Source: AWTP1-13 sp041288195 (GTDB lineage: Bacteria > Pseudomonadota > Alphaproteobacteria > Rhizobiales > Hyphomicrobiaceae). Taken from it: a stretch of 23,914 nucleotides of DNA. Below the pieces are notes generated by a model, which saw only the letters and a program-made list of their open reading frames with translations, was not told the DNA's origin and did no database searches. The position numbers were made by a program, and so were the translations under genes. Shown here one piece after another: positions 7,998 through 15,607 of this stretch (positions within the stretch are counted from its first letter, which is position 1; every line of letters begins with the position of its first letter). The stretch lies in the NCBI GenBank assembly GCA_041288195.1, contig JBGGME010000076.1:1-23914 (forward strand). Reading direction: 5' to 3'.

Positions 7998-8015
7998 CCG
8001 GCAAAGGGCTGCCGG
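7998..8015 (-). terminator. Possible hairpin after holA
   Basis: A perfect 6-bp inverted repeat (CCGGCA/TGCCGG, 6-nt loop) sits about 10 bases after the holA stop and just upstream of the kinase promoter. It has no T-run, so intrinsic termination is doubtful, but its position between holA and a separate promoter fits an operon end. Confidence 0.3.
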
Positions 8016-8025
8016 AAGACCTCAC

Positions 8026-9057
8026 TTACGCCTTCCGCTGGCCCGAGAGCTGGCCGAGGTCGAGCAGCAGCTTCTCGGTGAGCGCCCCTTCGAGTGCGGA
8101 GTTGAGGCGGGCGGCCTTGGCCGCCTCGGCGATGCGTGCCAGTGCAGCGCTGAGCTTTGCTGCGCTCCAGTTGCGGCCCTGTTGCTCGAGCGCGTCGCGT
8201 TGCTTGAAGTGCGGCGGCGGGCGCAAGGTGCGCAGAACCTCCTCCATCGGCCGGCCGGCATCGAGCGCCCCGCGCATGCGGTGCAGCCTCAGGAAATGGC
8301 GTTGCAGCGCGGCGATGACGGCCTGCGCGCTCTCGCCCGAGGCGATGCTGCGGTCGCACTCGGCGAGCGCAGCGGCGACGTTGGCAGAGCCCGCCGCCAT
8401 GACGATACGGTCGAGCGCCAGCTCCGCCGCATCGCCGACCGCGATCTCGACGTCCTCCTCGTCGATCACGCTCTTGCCGTGCGCATAGAGGGCGAGCTTG
8501 TCGATCTCGGAACGCGACAGCGCCCGGTCGGCCCCGAGCCGGGTCATCAGCAGGCGCCTGGCCTCCGGCGTGATCTGGACGCCCCGGCCCGCAAAGACCT
8601 CGCGGATTACGACGTCGAGATCGCGCGCCTCGTCGGGGAAGCAGGCGACGGCGGCGGCGGCGGGCGACTTCTCGAACAGTGCGCGCAGCGCGTCGTCCGG
8701 GCGCAGGTTTCCGGCCTCCACGATCAGCGAGCCCGCGAGATTGCCGCCCTCCACCAGCGTCTTGAGTTGCGCGGCCGTCACCCGCCGGCCCGCCGCGGCG
8801 CGCACGACCTTGCGTCCGCCGAACATGGGCGCGGTCTGCAGCTCGACAAAAATGCGGTCGGGGTCGTCCTCGAGGCTCGAGTCGTCGAGGCGCAGGATCT
8901 CCCCCGGCGGGTCATCGCGCCCAGCGAGCGCCTTGGCGAGTTGGGCGGCCCGCTCCGACACCAAGCCTACGTCGGATCCGTAGAACAGCACTGCCTGGGG
9001 GACGCGATCGAGCGCGTTGAGGAACGCGCTCGCCTGGTGGGTCTTGATCGCAACCAT
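8026..9057 (-). CDS. holA: DNA polymerase III subunit delta
   Basis: The delta subunit of the clamp loader, which opens the beta sliding clamp during chromosome replication. The 343-residue protein shows the family layout: an N-terminal domain with QAVLFYGSDVGLVSERA, the acidic RLDDSSLEDDPDRIF stretch, the MFGGRKVVR strand, then an AAA+-like middle part with LVEGGNLAGSLIVEAG and a helical C-terminal collar domain ending LLLDLGQLSGQRKA. The gene follows lptE, the standard alphaproteobacterial order leuS-lptE-holA. The frame is open to 9213, overlapping lptE, but MVAIKTHQ matches where family proteins begin. This start has no strong ribosome binding site and leaves an unusual 127-bp gap after lptE. 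Confidence 0.92.
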   Translation of the reverse strand: MVAIKTHQASAFLNALDRVPQAVLFYGSDVGLVSERAAQLAKALAGRDDPPGEILRLDDSSLEDDPDRIFVELQTAPMFGGRKVVRAAAGRRVTAAQLKTLVEGGNLAGSLIVEAGNLRPDDALRALFEKSPAAAAVACFPDEARDLDVVIREVFAGRGVQITPEARRLLMTRLGADRALSRSEIDKLALYAHGKSVIDEEDVEIAVGDAAELALDRIVMAAGSANVAAALAECDRSIASGESAQAVIAALQRHFLRLHRMRGALDAGRPMEEVLRTLRPPPHFKQRDALEQQGRNWSAAKLSAALARIAEAAKAARLNSALEGALTEKLLLDLGQLSGQRKA

Positions 9058-9184
9058 CGAATGGCATCCGGGAGTTCGCGGCGGCGAATGCGACCCCACA
9101 TCACGAACAGTGCCAGGCTTGTCGCCGAGCCCGGGCTCGCAGCGCTCGCGCTCCGGCTGGAATGATGCAGCAGCGGCCGCCGCC
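9058..9184. other. lptE-holA gap without a gene
   Basis: These 127 bases separate two minus-strand genes that usually abut or overlap. The stretch can be read in frame with holA but gives an Ala/Arg/Pro-rich translation with no resemblance to the delta subunit. No clear promoter or hairpin was found. Confidence 0.4.
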
Positions 9185-9745
9185 TCAGGCCGCGCCCGAG
9201 AGGTAGGCCGCAAGCCGGGTCGTCAGATCCTCGGCGATGGTCTTTGCCGCGCGGTTCTCCGCGTCGTCGCGAGCGCGCACGTTGGAGTAGATGGCGGAAA
9301 AGCGCTCGAAGCTGGCGCGGGCATGGCTCGTGCCCTGCAGCACGACCTTCTTGCTCTTGATATCGACGAGCTTGAAGCTGGCGTTGACCGCGTAGATGAG
9401 GCCGAGTGCGTCGCCGTCCACCTTCACCAGCGTCGACGTCATCGATTCGGCCAGGGTGATCTCGAGCCGATGCGTCGGCGGCAGCGCTTCGCCCGGACCA
9501 TTGGCCTGGAACCGAACCTCGTTGCGGATGCGCAGGCCGACACGACCTGGAATTGGGGCCACCTCGACTTGCGCCAGGCGCTCCTGCATGCCCGCGCCTG
9601 ACGCGGTCGTGCCGTAAAGAGGATGGAAGCCGTTGCTGCCGCAGGCCGTCAGCGCCGGAGCAACGGCGAGCAGCAACACCAAGCTGCGCACCATACTCCG
9701 ACGGCTCAAAGTCGCGCGTGCCGGACCAGCCTTAGCCGACGACAT
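9185..9745 (-). CDS. lptE: LPS assembly lipoprotein LptE
   Basis: The outer-membrane lipoprotein that plugs the LptD barrel and delivers lipopolysaccharide to the cell surface. The 186-residue precursor has a charged start, a hydrophobic stretch (about residues 19-32) and a lipobox LTAC with the lipidated Cys35, followed by GSNGFHPLYG, a phrase very common in alphaproteobacterial LptE proteins. The rest is predicted mixed alpha/beta with RIRNEVRF and a long C-terminal helix, as in the family. Its start at 9745 overlaps the end of leuS by 14 bases, so the two are translationally linked. A later ATG at 9694 would leave a shorter, more usual signal peptide and is an alternative start. Sequence conservation in this family is low; context supports the call strongly. 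Confidence 0.88.
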   Translation of the reverse strand: MSSAKAGPARATLSRRSMVRSLVLLLAVAPALTACGSNGFHPLYGTTASGAGMQERLAQVEVAPIPGRVGLRIRNEVRFQANGPGEALPPTHRLEITLAESMTSTLVKVDGDALGLIYAVNASFKLVDIKSKKVVLQGTSHARASFERFSAIYSNVRARDDAENRAAKTIAEDLTTRLAAYLSGAA

Positions 9746-12329
9746 TCACGATCCTTTGCGGCACCACTATCACCTTCTTGACCGGCCTGCCGGCCAATGC
9801 ACGTACGACGGGTTCCAGCTCCAGCGCTGCCGCCTCAATCTCGTCGCTGGTTGCCGTGCGAGCGACGGTAAGCTCGTCCCGCCTCTTGCCATTTACCTGT
9901 ACGGCAATGGTAATCACGTCGTCAACGAGCAAGCCGGGATCGGCCTCCGGCCAAGGCTGATCGGCCAGCATAGTGTTGTATCCGAGCCGCGCCCAGCACT
10001 CCTCGCCCAAATGCGGCAGCATCGGGCCGATCATCTGCACGAGTAGCTCGGCGGCCTCGCGGATGGCCCAATCCAGGCCCTCGCCCGATTTGCTCAGGGC
10101 CGACGACAACGCATTGGTGAGCTCATAAATCTGCGCAACCGCCACGTTGTAACGAAGGGCCTCGATGTTCTGGCCAACATTGTTCAGCGTCTTGTGCGCA
10201 ATGCGCCGCAGGGCCTGGGCATCCGGCCCGAAGGCAGGGGCTTTTACATCCTTTGAGCATTTGCGCTCGACCACGTCGTCGATCAGCCGCGAGATGCGCT
10301 GGATCTGCCGGCCCGCACCCGCCACGCCAGCGTCCGTCCAGATGATGTCCCGGTCGGGAGGGCTGTCGGAGACGATGAACAACCGGGCGGTGTCGGCGCC
10401 GTAGTTGGCGACGATGTCGTCTGGGTCGACCACGTTCCTGCGCGACTTCGACATCTTCTCGATGGCGCCGATCTCGACTGGTCTGCCGGTCGAGGTCGAG
10501 AACGCCTTGCGGGTGGGGCCGTCGCCCTCGAAACGGACCTCGGCCGGCGTCAGCCAGTCGCCGTTCTCGCTGCGGTAGGTCTCGTGCACGACGATGCCAA
10601 GTGTGAACATCGACATGAACGGCTCGTCGAAATCCACGTGCTTGGTTGCCTTCATGCCGCGAGTGAAGAAGCGCGCATACAGCAGGTGCAGCACCGCGTG
10701 CTCCTTGCCGCCGATGTATTGGTCGACCGGCGCCCAGTATTTCAGCGCCTTGCTGTCTGTCGGCTTGGCTGCGTGCGGCGCGGTGAAACGAAACTGATAC
10801 CAGGAGCTGTCGACGAACGTGTCCATAGTGTCGGTCTCGCGTACCGCCGGCTCGCCGCACTTGGGGCACTTCACGTGCTTCCACGTCGGGTGGTGGTCGA
10901 GCGGGTTGCCGGGTTTGTCGAAGGTGACGTCCTCCGGCAGCTTCACCGGCAGGTCCTCGACGGGCACAGGCACGATGCCGTCCTTCTCGCAATGGATGAC
11001 AGGGATCGGACAGCCCCAGTAGCGCTGGCGCGACAGCAGCCAGTCGCGCATGCGGTAGTTGACTTTGCGCTCGCCGATGCCGCGCTCCTCCAGCAGGCTC
11101 GCTATTCTGTCCTTGGCGGCCTCGATGGCGAGCCCGTCGAGGAACTCGGAGTTGATCAGGGTGCCGTCGCCGACGTAGGCCTCGGCACCGATGCTGAAGG
11201 TCGCGGGATCAGCTCCCGGCGGCAGCACCACGGGGATCACCGGACGACTGTACTTGCGGGCGAAATCGAGGTCGCGCTGGTCGTGGCCCGGACAGCCGAA
11301 GATGGCGCCCGTGCCGTAGCCCATGACGATGAAGTTGGCGACATAGACCGGCAGCTTGACGTCTGGCTTGAACGGGTGGATCGCGACGATGCCGGTGTCG
11401 AAACCCTTCTTCTCGGCCTTGGCCAGCGCTTCCTCGCTGGTGCCGATCTTGCGGCACTCCTCGACGAAGGCTGCCAGCTCCTTGCTCTTCTGGGCGAGGT
11501 GAGCTGCCAGCGGGTGCTCGGGCGAGATCGCCATGAAGGAGGCGCCGAAGATGGTGTCGTGGCGCGTGGTGAAGACTTCAAGCGTGGCGAGCTTCTTGGA
11601 CAGCTTGCCGCCTTCGAGCGCGAACTGCATGTTGGCGCCGGTCGACTTGCCGATCCAGTTCCTCTGCTGCGTGCAGACGAAATCGGGCCACGTGGCCTGC
11701 AAGCCATCCAGCGCTTGCAGCAGCTCCTCGGCGTAGGCGGTGATCCTGAAGAACCATTGCGTGAGGTCGCGCTGCTCGACCACGGCGCCGGAGCGCCAGC
11801 CGCGGCCGTCGATCACCTGCTCGTTGGCGAGCACGGTGTTCTCCACCGGATCCCAGTTGACCTTGGCGGTCTTGCGGTAGGCCAGCTTCTTCTTCAGGAA
11901 GTCCAGGAACAGCCGCTGCTGGTGCACATAGTAGTCGGGATTGCAGGTGGCGAACTCGCGCTCCCAGTCGATCGACAGCCCCATGGCCTTGAGCTGGGCG
12001 CGCATGGTGTCGATGTTCTCGTAGGTCCATTTGCGGGGGTGGACCTTGCGCTCCATGGCCGCGTTCTCGGCCGGCAGGCCGAAGGCGTCCCAGCCCATGG
12101 GATGGAGCACGTTGAACCCCTTGGCGCGCATGTAGCGGGCCATCACGTCGCCCAGCGTGTAGTTGCGCACGTGGCCCATATGAATGCGCCCGGAGGGGTA
12201 GGGGAACATCTCCAGCTGGTAGCGCTTGGGCTTCTTGCTCTTGTCCTGGGTGCGGAAGGTTTCGCGCTCCTCCCACACCTGCTGCCAGTGCTTCTCGCGC
12301 ACGGGCGCGTTGTAGCGTTCGCTTGCCAT
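9732..12329 (-). CDS. leuS: Leucine--tRNA ligase
   Basis: Charges tRNA-Leu with leucine in the cytoplasm and edits mischarged products. The 865-residue length is normal for bacterial LeuRS. The class I signature HMGH is at residues 50-53 within YPSGRIHMGHVRNYTLGD, the KMSKS loop is at 625-629 followed by RRNVVDPDD, and the editing domain lies between, with a TTRHDTIFGASF segment. A zinc-type region with CPKCGEPAVRETDTMDTFVD and the catalytic WAPVDQYIGGKEHAVLHLLYARF follow. The C-terminal tRNA-binding domain ends in VNGKRRDELTV and VVPQRIVNVVG. The gene begins the leuS-lptE-holA set. A candidate promoter lies about 30 bases upstream; the ribosome binding site is weak. Confidence 0.98.
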   Translation of the reverse strand: MASERYNAPVREKHWQQVWEERETFRTQDKSKKPKRYQLEMFPYPSGRIHMGHVRNYTLGDVMARYMRAKGFNVLHPMGWDAFGLPAENAAMERKVHPRKWTYENIDTMRAQLKAMGLSIDWEREFATCNPDYYVHQQRLFLDFLKKKLAYRKTAKVNWDPVENTVLANEQVIDGRGWRSGAVVEQRDLTQWFFRITAYAEELLQALDGLQATWPDFVCTQQRNWIGKSTGANMQFALEGGKLSKKLATLEVFTTRHDTIFGASFMAISPEHPLAAHLAQKSKELAAFVEECRKIGTSEEALAKAEKKGFDTGIVAIHPFKPDVKLPVYVANFIVMGYGTGAIFGCPGHDQRDLDFARKYSRPVIPVVLPPGADPATFSIGAEAYVGDGTLINSEFLDGLAIEAAKDRIASLLEERGIGERKVNYRMRDWLLSRQRYWGCPIPVIHCEKDGIVPVPVEDLPVKLPEDVTFDKPGNPLDHHPTWKHVKCPKCGEPAVRETDTMDTFVDSSWYQFRFTAPHAAKPTDSKALKYWAPVDQYIGGKEHAVLHLLYARFFTRGMKATKHVDFDEPFMSMFTLGIVVHETYRSENGDWLTPAEVRFEGDGPTRKAFSTSTGRPVEIGAIEKMSKSRRNVVDPDDIVANYGADTARLFIVSDSPPDRDIIWTDAGVAGAGRQIQRISRLIDDVVERKCSKDVKAPAFGPDAQALRRIAHKTLNNVGQNIEALRYNVAVAQIYELTNALSSALSKSGEGLDWAIREAAELLVQMIGPMLPHLGEECWARLGYNTMLADQPWPEADPGLLVDDVITIAVQVNGKRRDELTVARTATSDEIEAAALELEPVVRALAGRPVKKVIVVPQRIVNVVG

Positions 12330-12364
12330 GAGCTCAGGTCTCTTCGGGGTTAGCCGCGGCCGGT

Positions 12365-12393
12365 TAATGGCCGATGGGGCACGAGGTGGTCAA
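12365..12393 (-). promoter_or_regulatory. Candidate leuS promoter
   Basis: On the minus strand TTGACC is followed by 17 bp and CCATTA, placing a start near 12358, about 29 bases before the leuS ATG. The -35 is a near-perfect match and the -10 is poor, so confidence is limited. No T-box or other leader structure was recognised. Confidence 0.35.
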
Positions 12394-12523
12394 GGACGCG
12401 GCTGCCGTGGCGGGGATGGCGGTCAGACGTTCGCCAGAGGCTGGGGTGCTCGATATGTCGATAAAGCGCGATTCTTTCGCCATGTGCCCTTGGACGTGTC
12501 GAAGGCGTCGCCACGCTCAGTAG

Positions 12524-12589
12524 GATATGGATATAAGTCGGATTTTTCTCTCCATATCTCTATTGACCTGGACATTGCCTGACCATATC
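12524..12589. repeat. Three copies of a CCATATC / GATATGG motif upstream of fic
   Basis: GATATGGA (12524-12531) is the exact reverse complement of TCCATATC (12551-12558), and a third copy, CCATATC, follows at 12583-12589. Copies are spaced roughly 28 and 31 bp apart, about three helical turns, the sort of phasing expected for a cooperatively bound regulator. The third copy overlaps the candidate fic -10 box. Confidence 0.5.
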
Positions 12590-12596
12590 AGTCAGG
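12563..12596 (+). promoter_or_regulatory. Candidate fic promoter with overlapping operator-like palindrome
   Basis: TTGACC (12563-12568), a 17-bp spacer and TATCAG (12586-12591) form a plausible promoter, with a start near 12598 and a 48-base leader. A perfect inverted repeat CCTGAC-CATATCA-GTCAGG (12578-12596) sits astride the -10 box, where a bound repressor would block polymerase. The hexamer GGACAT also occurs twice, at 12570 and 12595. No regulator gene is adjacent, so autoregulation or a distant factor would be needed. Confidence 0.45.
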
Positions 12597-12645
12597 ACAT
12601 GGAGACGAAATCAGAATACTTCGCCACATAGACCTTGATCTGCCG

Positions 12646-13755
12646 ATGCCCGACCCTGGACGCCCCTACAACGATCTGCCGCTCCTCCCACCGAACGCAG
12701 AGATCGAGACGCGCGCCGTCTTGAAGAAGTGCGTGACGGCCCGCACCGCGCTTGCCGAACTGCGCCTCGCGGGCCAGCTGATCCCAGACCAGTCCGTGTT
12801 GGTGCACGCGATTCCGAACCTGGAGGCCAGGGACAGCTCCGCGGTCGAGAACATCGTCACGACCAACGATGCATTGTTTCGCGAGGCAAGCCTCGGAGAC
12901 TACGAGGCGGCACCCGCCACCAAGGAAGCCGCGCGTTACCGCAACGCCCTCTACACCGCCATCGAGGCCATCAAGACCCGCCCGCTCTCCACCCGGATCG
13001 CGGTGGATGTCTGCCGGGCGATCACGGGCATCGACCTCGACATCCGCCGCACGCCGGGCACCACCCTAACCAACAGTCACACCGGCGAGGTAATCTACAC
13101 GCCTCCAGAAGGGCAAGCGCGCCTGCGTGAGCTACTGGGAAACTGGGAGCGGTTCGCTCACGAGAGACCCGATCTCGACCCACTCGTGCGCATGGCGATC
13201 CTGCACTACCAGTTCGAGGCCATCCACCCGTTTCCGGACGGCAATGGACGCACTGGGCGCATTCTCAACATTCTGAGCCTGATGCAGGATGGACTGCTCG
13301 ACCTGCCGACGCTCTACCTCAGTCGCCACATCCTCAAGACTCGCGGCGAGTACTATCGGCGGCTCGGCGAGGTGACTTTCCAACAGCGGTGGGAGCCCTG
13401 GATTCTCTACGTCCTAGCCGGCGTGGAGGAAACTTCAGTGTGGACCACACAAAAGATCGGAGCGATCCGGTCGCTGATGGATGAAACGAAGCGTTACATC
13501 CGTGCCGCCGCGCCCAAGATGCCGCATGCGCTGATCGAGCTGATCTTCTCGCAGCCCTATTGCCGCATTGCCAACCTCGTGGAGCATAAGATTGCCGCCC
13601 GCCACACCGCGTCGGCTTATCTCAAGGAGATGGCGCGGCTCGGCATCCTCGAGGAGGAAAAGGTCGGCCGCGACAAGGTCTTCCTGCATCGCAAATATCT
13701 GGATGTGTTGTTCGGCGAGAAGCACGACTTCGACCCCTATCCGCGGCCCGGATAG
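12646..13755 (+). CDS. Fic-domain AMP transferase with N-terminal inhibitory motif and C-terminal winged helix
   Basis: A Fic (filamentation induced by cAMP) enzyme; family members usually move AMP from ATP onto Ser, Thr or Tyr of a target protein. The 369 residues match the Shewanella SoFic type. The inhibitory helix motif S-x-x-x-E-N is present as SSAVEN (residues 64-69, with Glu68), so this is a self-inhibited class II Fic. The catalytic loop HPFPDGNGRTGR lies at 194-205, with His194 as base, Asp198 binding metal and two arginines for ATP phosphates. The flap NSHTGEVIYTPPEG is at 143-156. The C-terminal part (about 290-360) has a winged-helix look (IANLVEHKIAARHTASAYLK), as in SoFic. No antitoxin gene is adjacent. 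The ribosome binding site is poor. Target and role are unknown. Confidence 0.93.
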   Translation: MPDPGRPYNDLPLLPPNAEIETRAVLKKCVTARTALAELRLAGQLIPDQSVLVHAIPNLEARDSSAVENIVTTNDALFREASLGDYEAAPATKEAARYRNALYTAIEAIKTRPLSTRIAVDVCRAITGIDLDIRRTPGTTLTNSHTGEVIYTPPEGQARLRELLGNWERFAHERPDLDPLVRMAILHYQFEAIHPFPDGNGRTGRILNILSLMQDGLLDLPTLYLSRHILKTRGEYYRRLGEVTFQQRWEPWILYVLAGVEETSVWTTQKIGAIRSLMDETKRYIRAAAPKMPHALIELIFSQPYCRIANLVEHKIAARHTASAYLKEMARLGILEEEKVGRDKVFLHRKYLDVLFGEKHDFDPYPRPG

Positions 13756-13756
13756 C

Positions 13757-13779
13757 GCGCAGAGCGCCACTCGCTGCGC
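13757..13779. terminator. Weak hairpin between convergent fic and enolase-family genes
   Basis: GCGCAG/CTGCGC with an 11-nt loop lies in the 47-bp gap between two convergent genes. There is no T-run on either side, so it is only a possible bidirectional stop. Confidence 0.2.
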
Positions 13780-13802
13780 CGCCGAGGCCAAGGCCGGCTC
13801 AT

Positions 13803-14915
13803 CTACCGCACCACGCCCACGGGCCCCTGCCGGTACTTCTCCACCATCACCATGTCGGGCTCGACGCCGAGGCCGGGGCCGGTCGGCACGCGCACCTTGC
13901 CGTCCTTGGCCAGCATGGCGTCGCCGAAGGGGCTGGCCTCCAAATTGGCGTAGATGTTCTCGAGCAGCGTGTCCGTCGGGAGCGAGGCGACGATGTGGAT
14001 CGAGGCGAGGTTGCCCGGCCCGAAGTAGGCGCAGTGCGGCACGAGCTCCACCGAGTGCGCCTCGGCGAGCGCGGCGATCTTGCGCATCTCGGTGATGCCG
14101 CCGATCTTGGTCACGCTCGGCTGGGCGATGTCGATGGAGCCCTTGGTGAACATGTCGTGGAAGTCGTGCAGGCCGGCCGCGTTCTCGCCGGCTGCTATGC
14201 GCGTCGCGCCCTGGCGGCGCACGCGGGCGAGCCCGTCGTGGTCCTCCGGCGGCCATACCGGTTCCTCGAGCCAGTAGAGGCCGGCCGGACGGAAGGCGCG
14301 CTCCATCTCCAAGGCCTGCGCGACGGTCCAAGGGCAATTGACATCGTTCATGATGGCGATGCCGGGACCCGCGCCCTCGCGCGCGGCCTTGACTGCCTCG
14401 ATGCTGTGCTCGTGCAGCTTGATGTGTCGGAAGCCGAGCTGCACCCTCTCCGCGCAGATCCTGCCGACGGTTGCCGGGTTGGCGTAGCGCATCAGGCTCG
14501 AGTAGGCGCGCACCTCCTTGCGTCGCGCACCGCCGAGCAGGTCGCAGAGCGGCAGACCGGCGCGCTTGCCGGCGATGTCCCACAGCGCAATGTCGATTGC
14601 CGAATGCGCGTACACCACGGGGCCGTTGCGGCCGAAGATGTGGAACGACTGGGCTGCGTCGCGGTGGAGCGCATTGATGTCGGTTGGGTCCTTGCCGATG
14701 AACCACGGCCCCACGTAGGTCTCGAGCGCGGCCTTGGTGGCGGGGATGATCGTGTGGCCGAAGCCCTCGCCCCAGCCGATGAGCCCATCGTCCGTCTCCA
14801 CCTGCACCAGCAGGTGGTCCATGGTCGGAAACCGCAGGCCGGCGAAGTCCTGCCTCGGCGCCCCCATGTCGAAGGGGATGCGGACGTAGTGCGTCTGGAT
14901 GGATTTGACCTTCAT
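13803..14915 (-). CDS. Mandelate racemase / muconate lactonizing enzyme family protein (enolase superfamily)
   Basis: A 370-residue TIM-barrel enzyme that should abstract the alpha proton of a carboxylate substrate with magnesium help. The N-terminal capping domain (about 1-125) includes HLLVQVETDDGLIGWGE; the barrel follows. Metal ligands are at the expected places: Asp191 (MNDVN), Glu217 (WLEEPV) and Glu244 (AAGEN). The second-strand motif is Lys166-Leu-His168 rather than the common KxK. His294 (VPHCAYFGPG) is present, but the partner Asp found in mandelate-racemase-type enzymes is Ser267 (AQPSVTKIGG). A sugar-acid dehydratase or a racemase are both conceivable; substrate is unassigned. AGGAGGA precedes the ATG, and a good promoter lies upstream. 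It is divergent from the NHLP-like operon. Confidence 0.88.
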   Translation of the reverse strand: MKVKSIQTHYVRIPFDMGAPRQDFAGLRFPTMDHLLVQVETDDGLIGWGEGFGHTIIPATKAALETYVGPWFIGKDPTDINALHRDAAQSFHIFGRNGPVVYAHSAIDIALWDIAGKRAGLPLCDLLGGARRKEVRAYSSLMRYANPATVGRICAERVQLGFRHIKLHEHSIEAVKAAREGAGPGIAIMNDVNCPWTVAQALEMERAFRPAGLYWLEEPVWPPEDHDGLARVRRQGATRIAAGENAAGLHDFHDMFTKGSIDIAQPSVTKIGGITEMRKIAALAEAHSVELVPHCAYFGPGNLASIHIVASLPTDTLLENIYANLEASPFGDAMLAKDGKVRVPTGPGLGVEPDMVMVEKYRQGPVGVVR

Positions 14916-14938
14916 GGGTGTTCCTCCTGCCTGGCCGG

Positions 14939-14968
14939 ACTATGCAGGCTTGCGGCCCCGCTTGCCAA
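14939..14968 (-). promoter_or_regulatory. Promoter for the enolase-superfamily gene
   Basis: On the minus strand TTGGCA, an 18-bp spacer and CATAGT lie upstream of the AGGAGGA ribosome binding site, with a start near 14932. This falls in the 112-bp divergent gap shared with the NHLP-like gene, for which no plus-strand promoter was recognised. Confidence 0.45.
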
Positions 14969-15027
14969 CGTGGCGAAGGCGCGAAATGCTTGGGCCGGCG
15001 ACATCGCACGTCCCCGCGCGAGGATGA

Positions 15028-15594
15028 ATGCACCCCGAGACCAACCTCACCATGGGCCGCGTGCTCGCCCGCGCGTGGTCCGATCCGGAGTTCAAGACGA
15101 GGCTGCTGGCAGGGCCGAAGGCCGCCCTGCGCGAGCTCGGGATCGGGCTCCCGGATGGCCTGGACATCGTGGCGCGCGAGAATACGGCCAAGGCGGTGCA
15201 TCTCGCCATCAGTGCGCCGCCGGTCGCCGTACCGAAATCGGCGTTCTCCGATATCCGCGACTTCGCCGAGACCTATCGTGATCCGCGCCTGTGGCCGTTG
15301 AACTGGATCGCGCGCGATCCGCCGGCGACAGCGCGCCTCGTCGCCGACCCGCTGGGTGAGCTTGGCAGGCTCGGCGTGCGCGCGCCGAAGGGGCTCGCGG
15401 TGGTCATGCTGGCGAATACGGCGGCCGTCGCGCACCTGATCCTGCCGCCCAAGCCGCCCGCACGGCACTGCACGCCACGCCTCTTCGAGCGGCTGGCGGC
15501 GGGACATGCACCGGCGGCATTGCGATTCGGCCGCTTGCTCGGGGCAGGTCCCTACAACACCCTGATCGCCGCTCTCTCGGGCGAGAGGTCATGA
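15028..15594 (+). CDS. Tandem NHLP-like (nitrile hydratase leader-like) domain protein
   Basis: A 188-residue protein built from two copies of a domain resembling nitrile hydratase alpha-subunit N-termini and the NHLP leader peptides of ribosomally made natural products. Copy 1 (about residues 9-65) has ARAWSDPEFKTRLLAGPKAA, then LRELGIGLPDGLDI, ENT and HLAISAPP. Copy 2 (about 88-144) has ARLVADPLGELGRLGVRAP, then KGLAVV, NTAAVAHLILPPKPP. About 16 of 40 aligned positions from RLLA/RLVA to HL are identical. The nitrile hydratase metal-binding cysteine cluster is absent, so it is not a working alpha subunit. A 44-residue tail contains one cysteine (148) and no typical repetitive core peptide. 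GAGG precedes the ATG. The alpha/beta hydrolase starts 13 bp downstream, so the two are probably co-translated. Role unknown. Confidence 0.8.
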   Translation: MHPETNLTMGRVLARAWSDPEFKTRLLAGPKAALRELGIGLPDGLDIVARENTAKAVHLAISAPPVAVPKSAFSDIRDFAETYRDPRLWPLNWIARDPPATARLVADPLGELGRLGVRAPKGLAVVMLANTAAVAHLILPPKPPARHCTPRLFERLAAGHAPAALRFGRLLGAGPYNTLIAALSGERS

Positions 15595-15607
15595 CCAGGA
15601 TGAACGC

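Larger units (their letters stand above)
12330..12645. promoter_or_regulatory. Divergent leuS / fic intergenic region
   Basis: This 316-bp gap holds no convincing gene. The leuS-proximal part is GC-rich, with the leuS promoter candidate. From about 12450 to 12600 it becomes clearly richer in A and T than its surroundings and contains a direct repeat TCGATA-TG-TCGATA (about 12453-12466) and a cluster of CCATATC/GATATGG motifs. The fic promoter candidate lies at its right end. An eight-codon ATG frame at 12599 is too short to call. Confidence 0.6.

Noticed and set aside
10584..12353. A 589-codon open frame antisense to leuS.
   Set aside because: It mirrors leuS codon by codon; in GC-rich DNA the opposite frame of a real gene is often free of stops. 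The translation lacks any recognisable motif.
12599..12631. A short leader peptide frame (ATG at 12599) before fic.
   Set aside because: About ten codons, no ribosome binding site, and no codon bias or pairing structure that would indicate attenuation.
13435..15507. A 690-codon minus-strand frame running across fic, the enolase-family gene and the NHLP-like gene.
   Set aside because: It is antisense or out of frame to three genes with clear catalytic motifs, and its Arg/Pro/His-rich translation looks like a shadow frame.
15028..15594. A functional nitrile hydratase alpha subunit.
   Set aside because: The metal-binding Cys cluster is absent, no beta subunit gene is adjacent, and the domain is duplicated.
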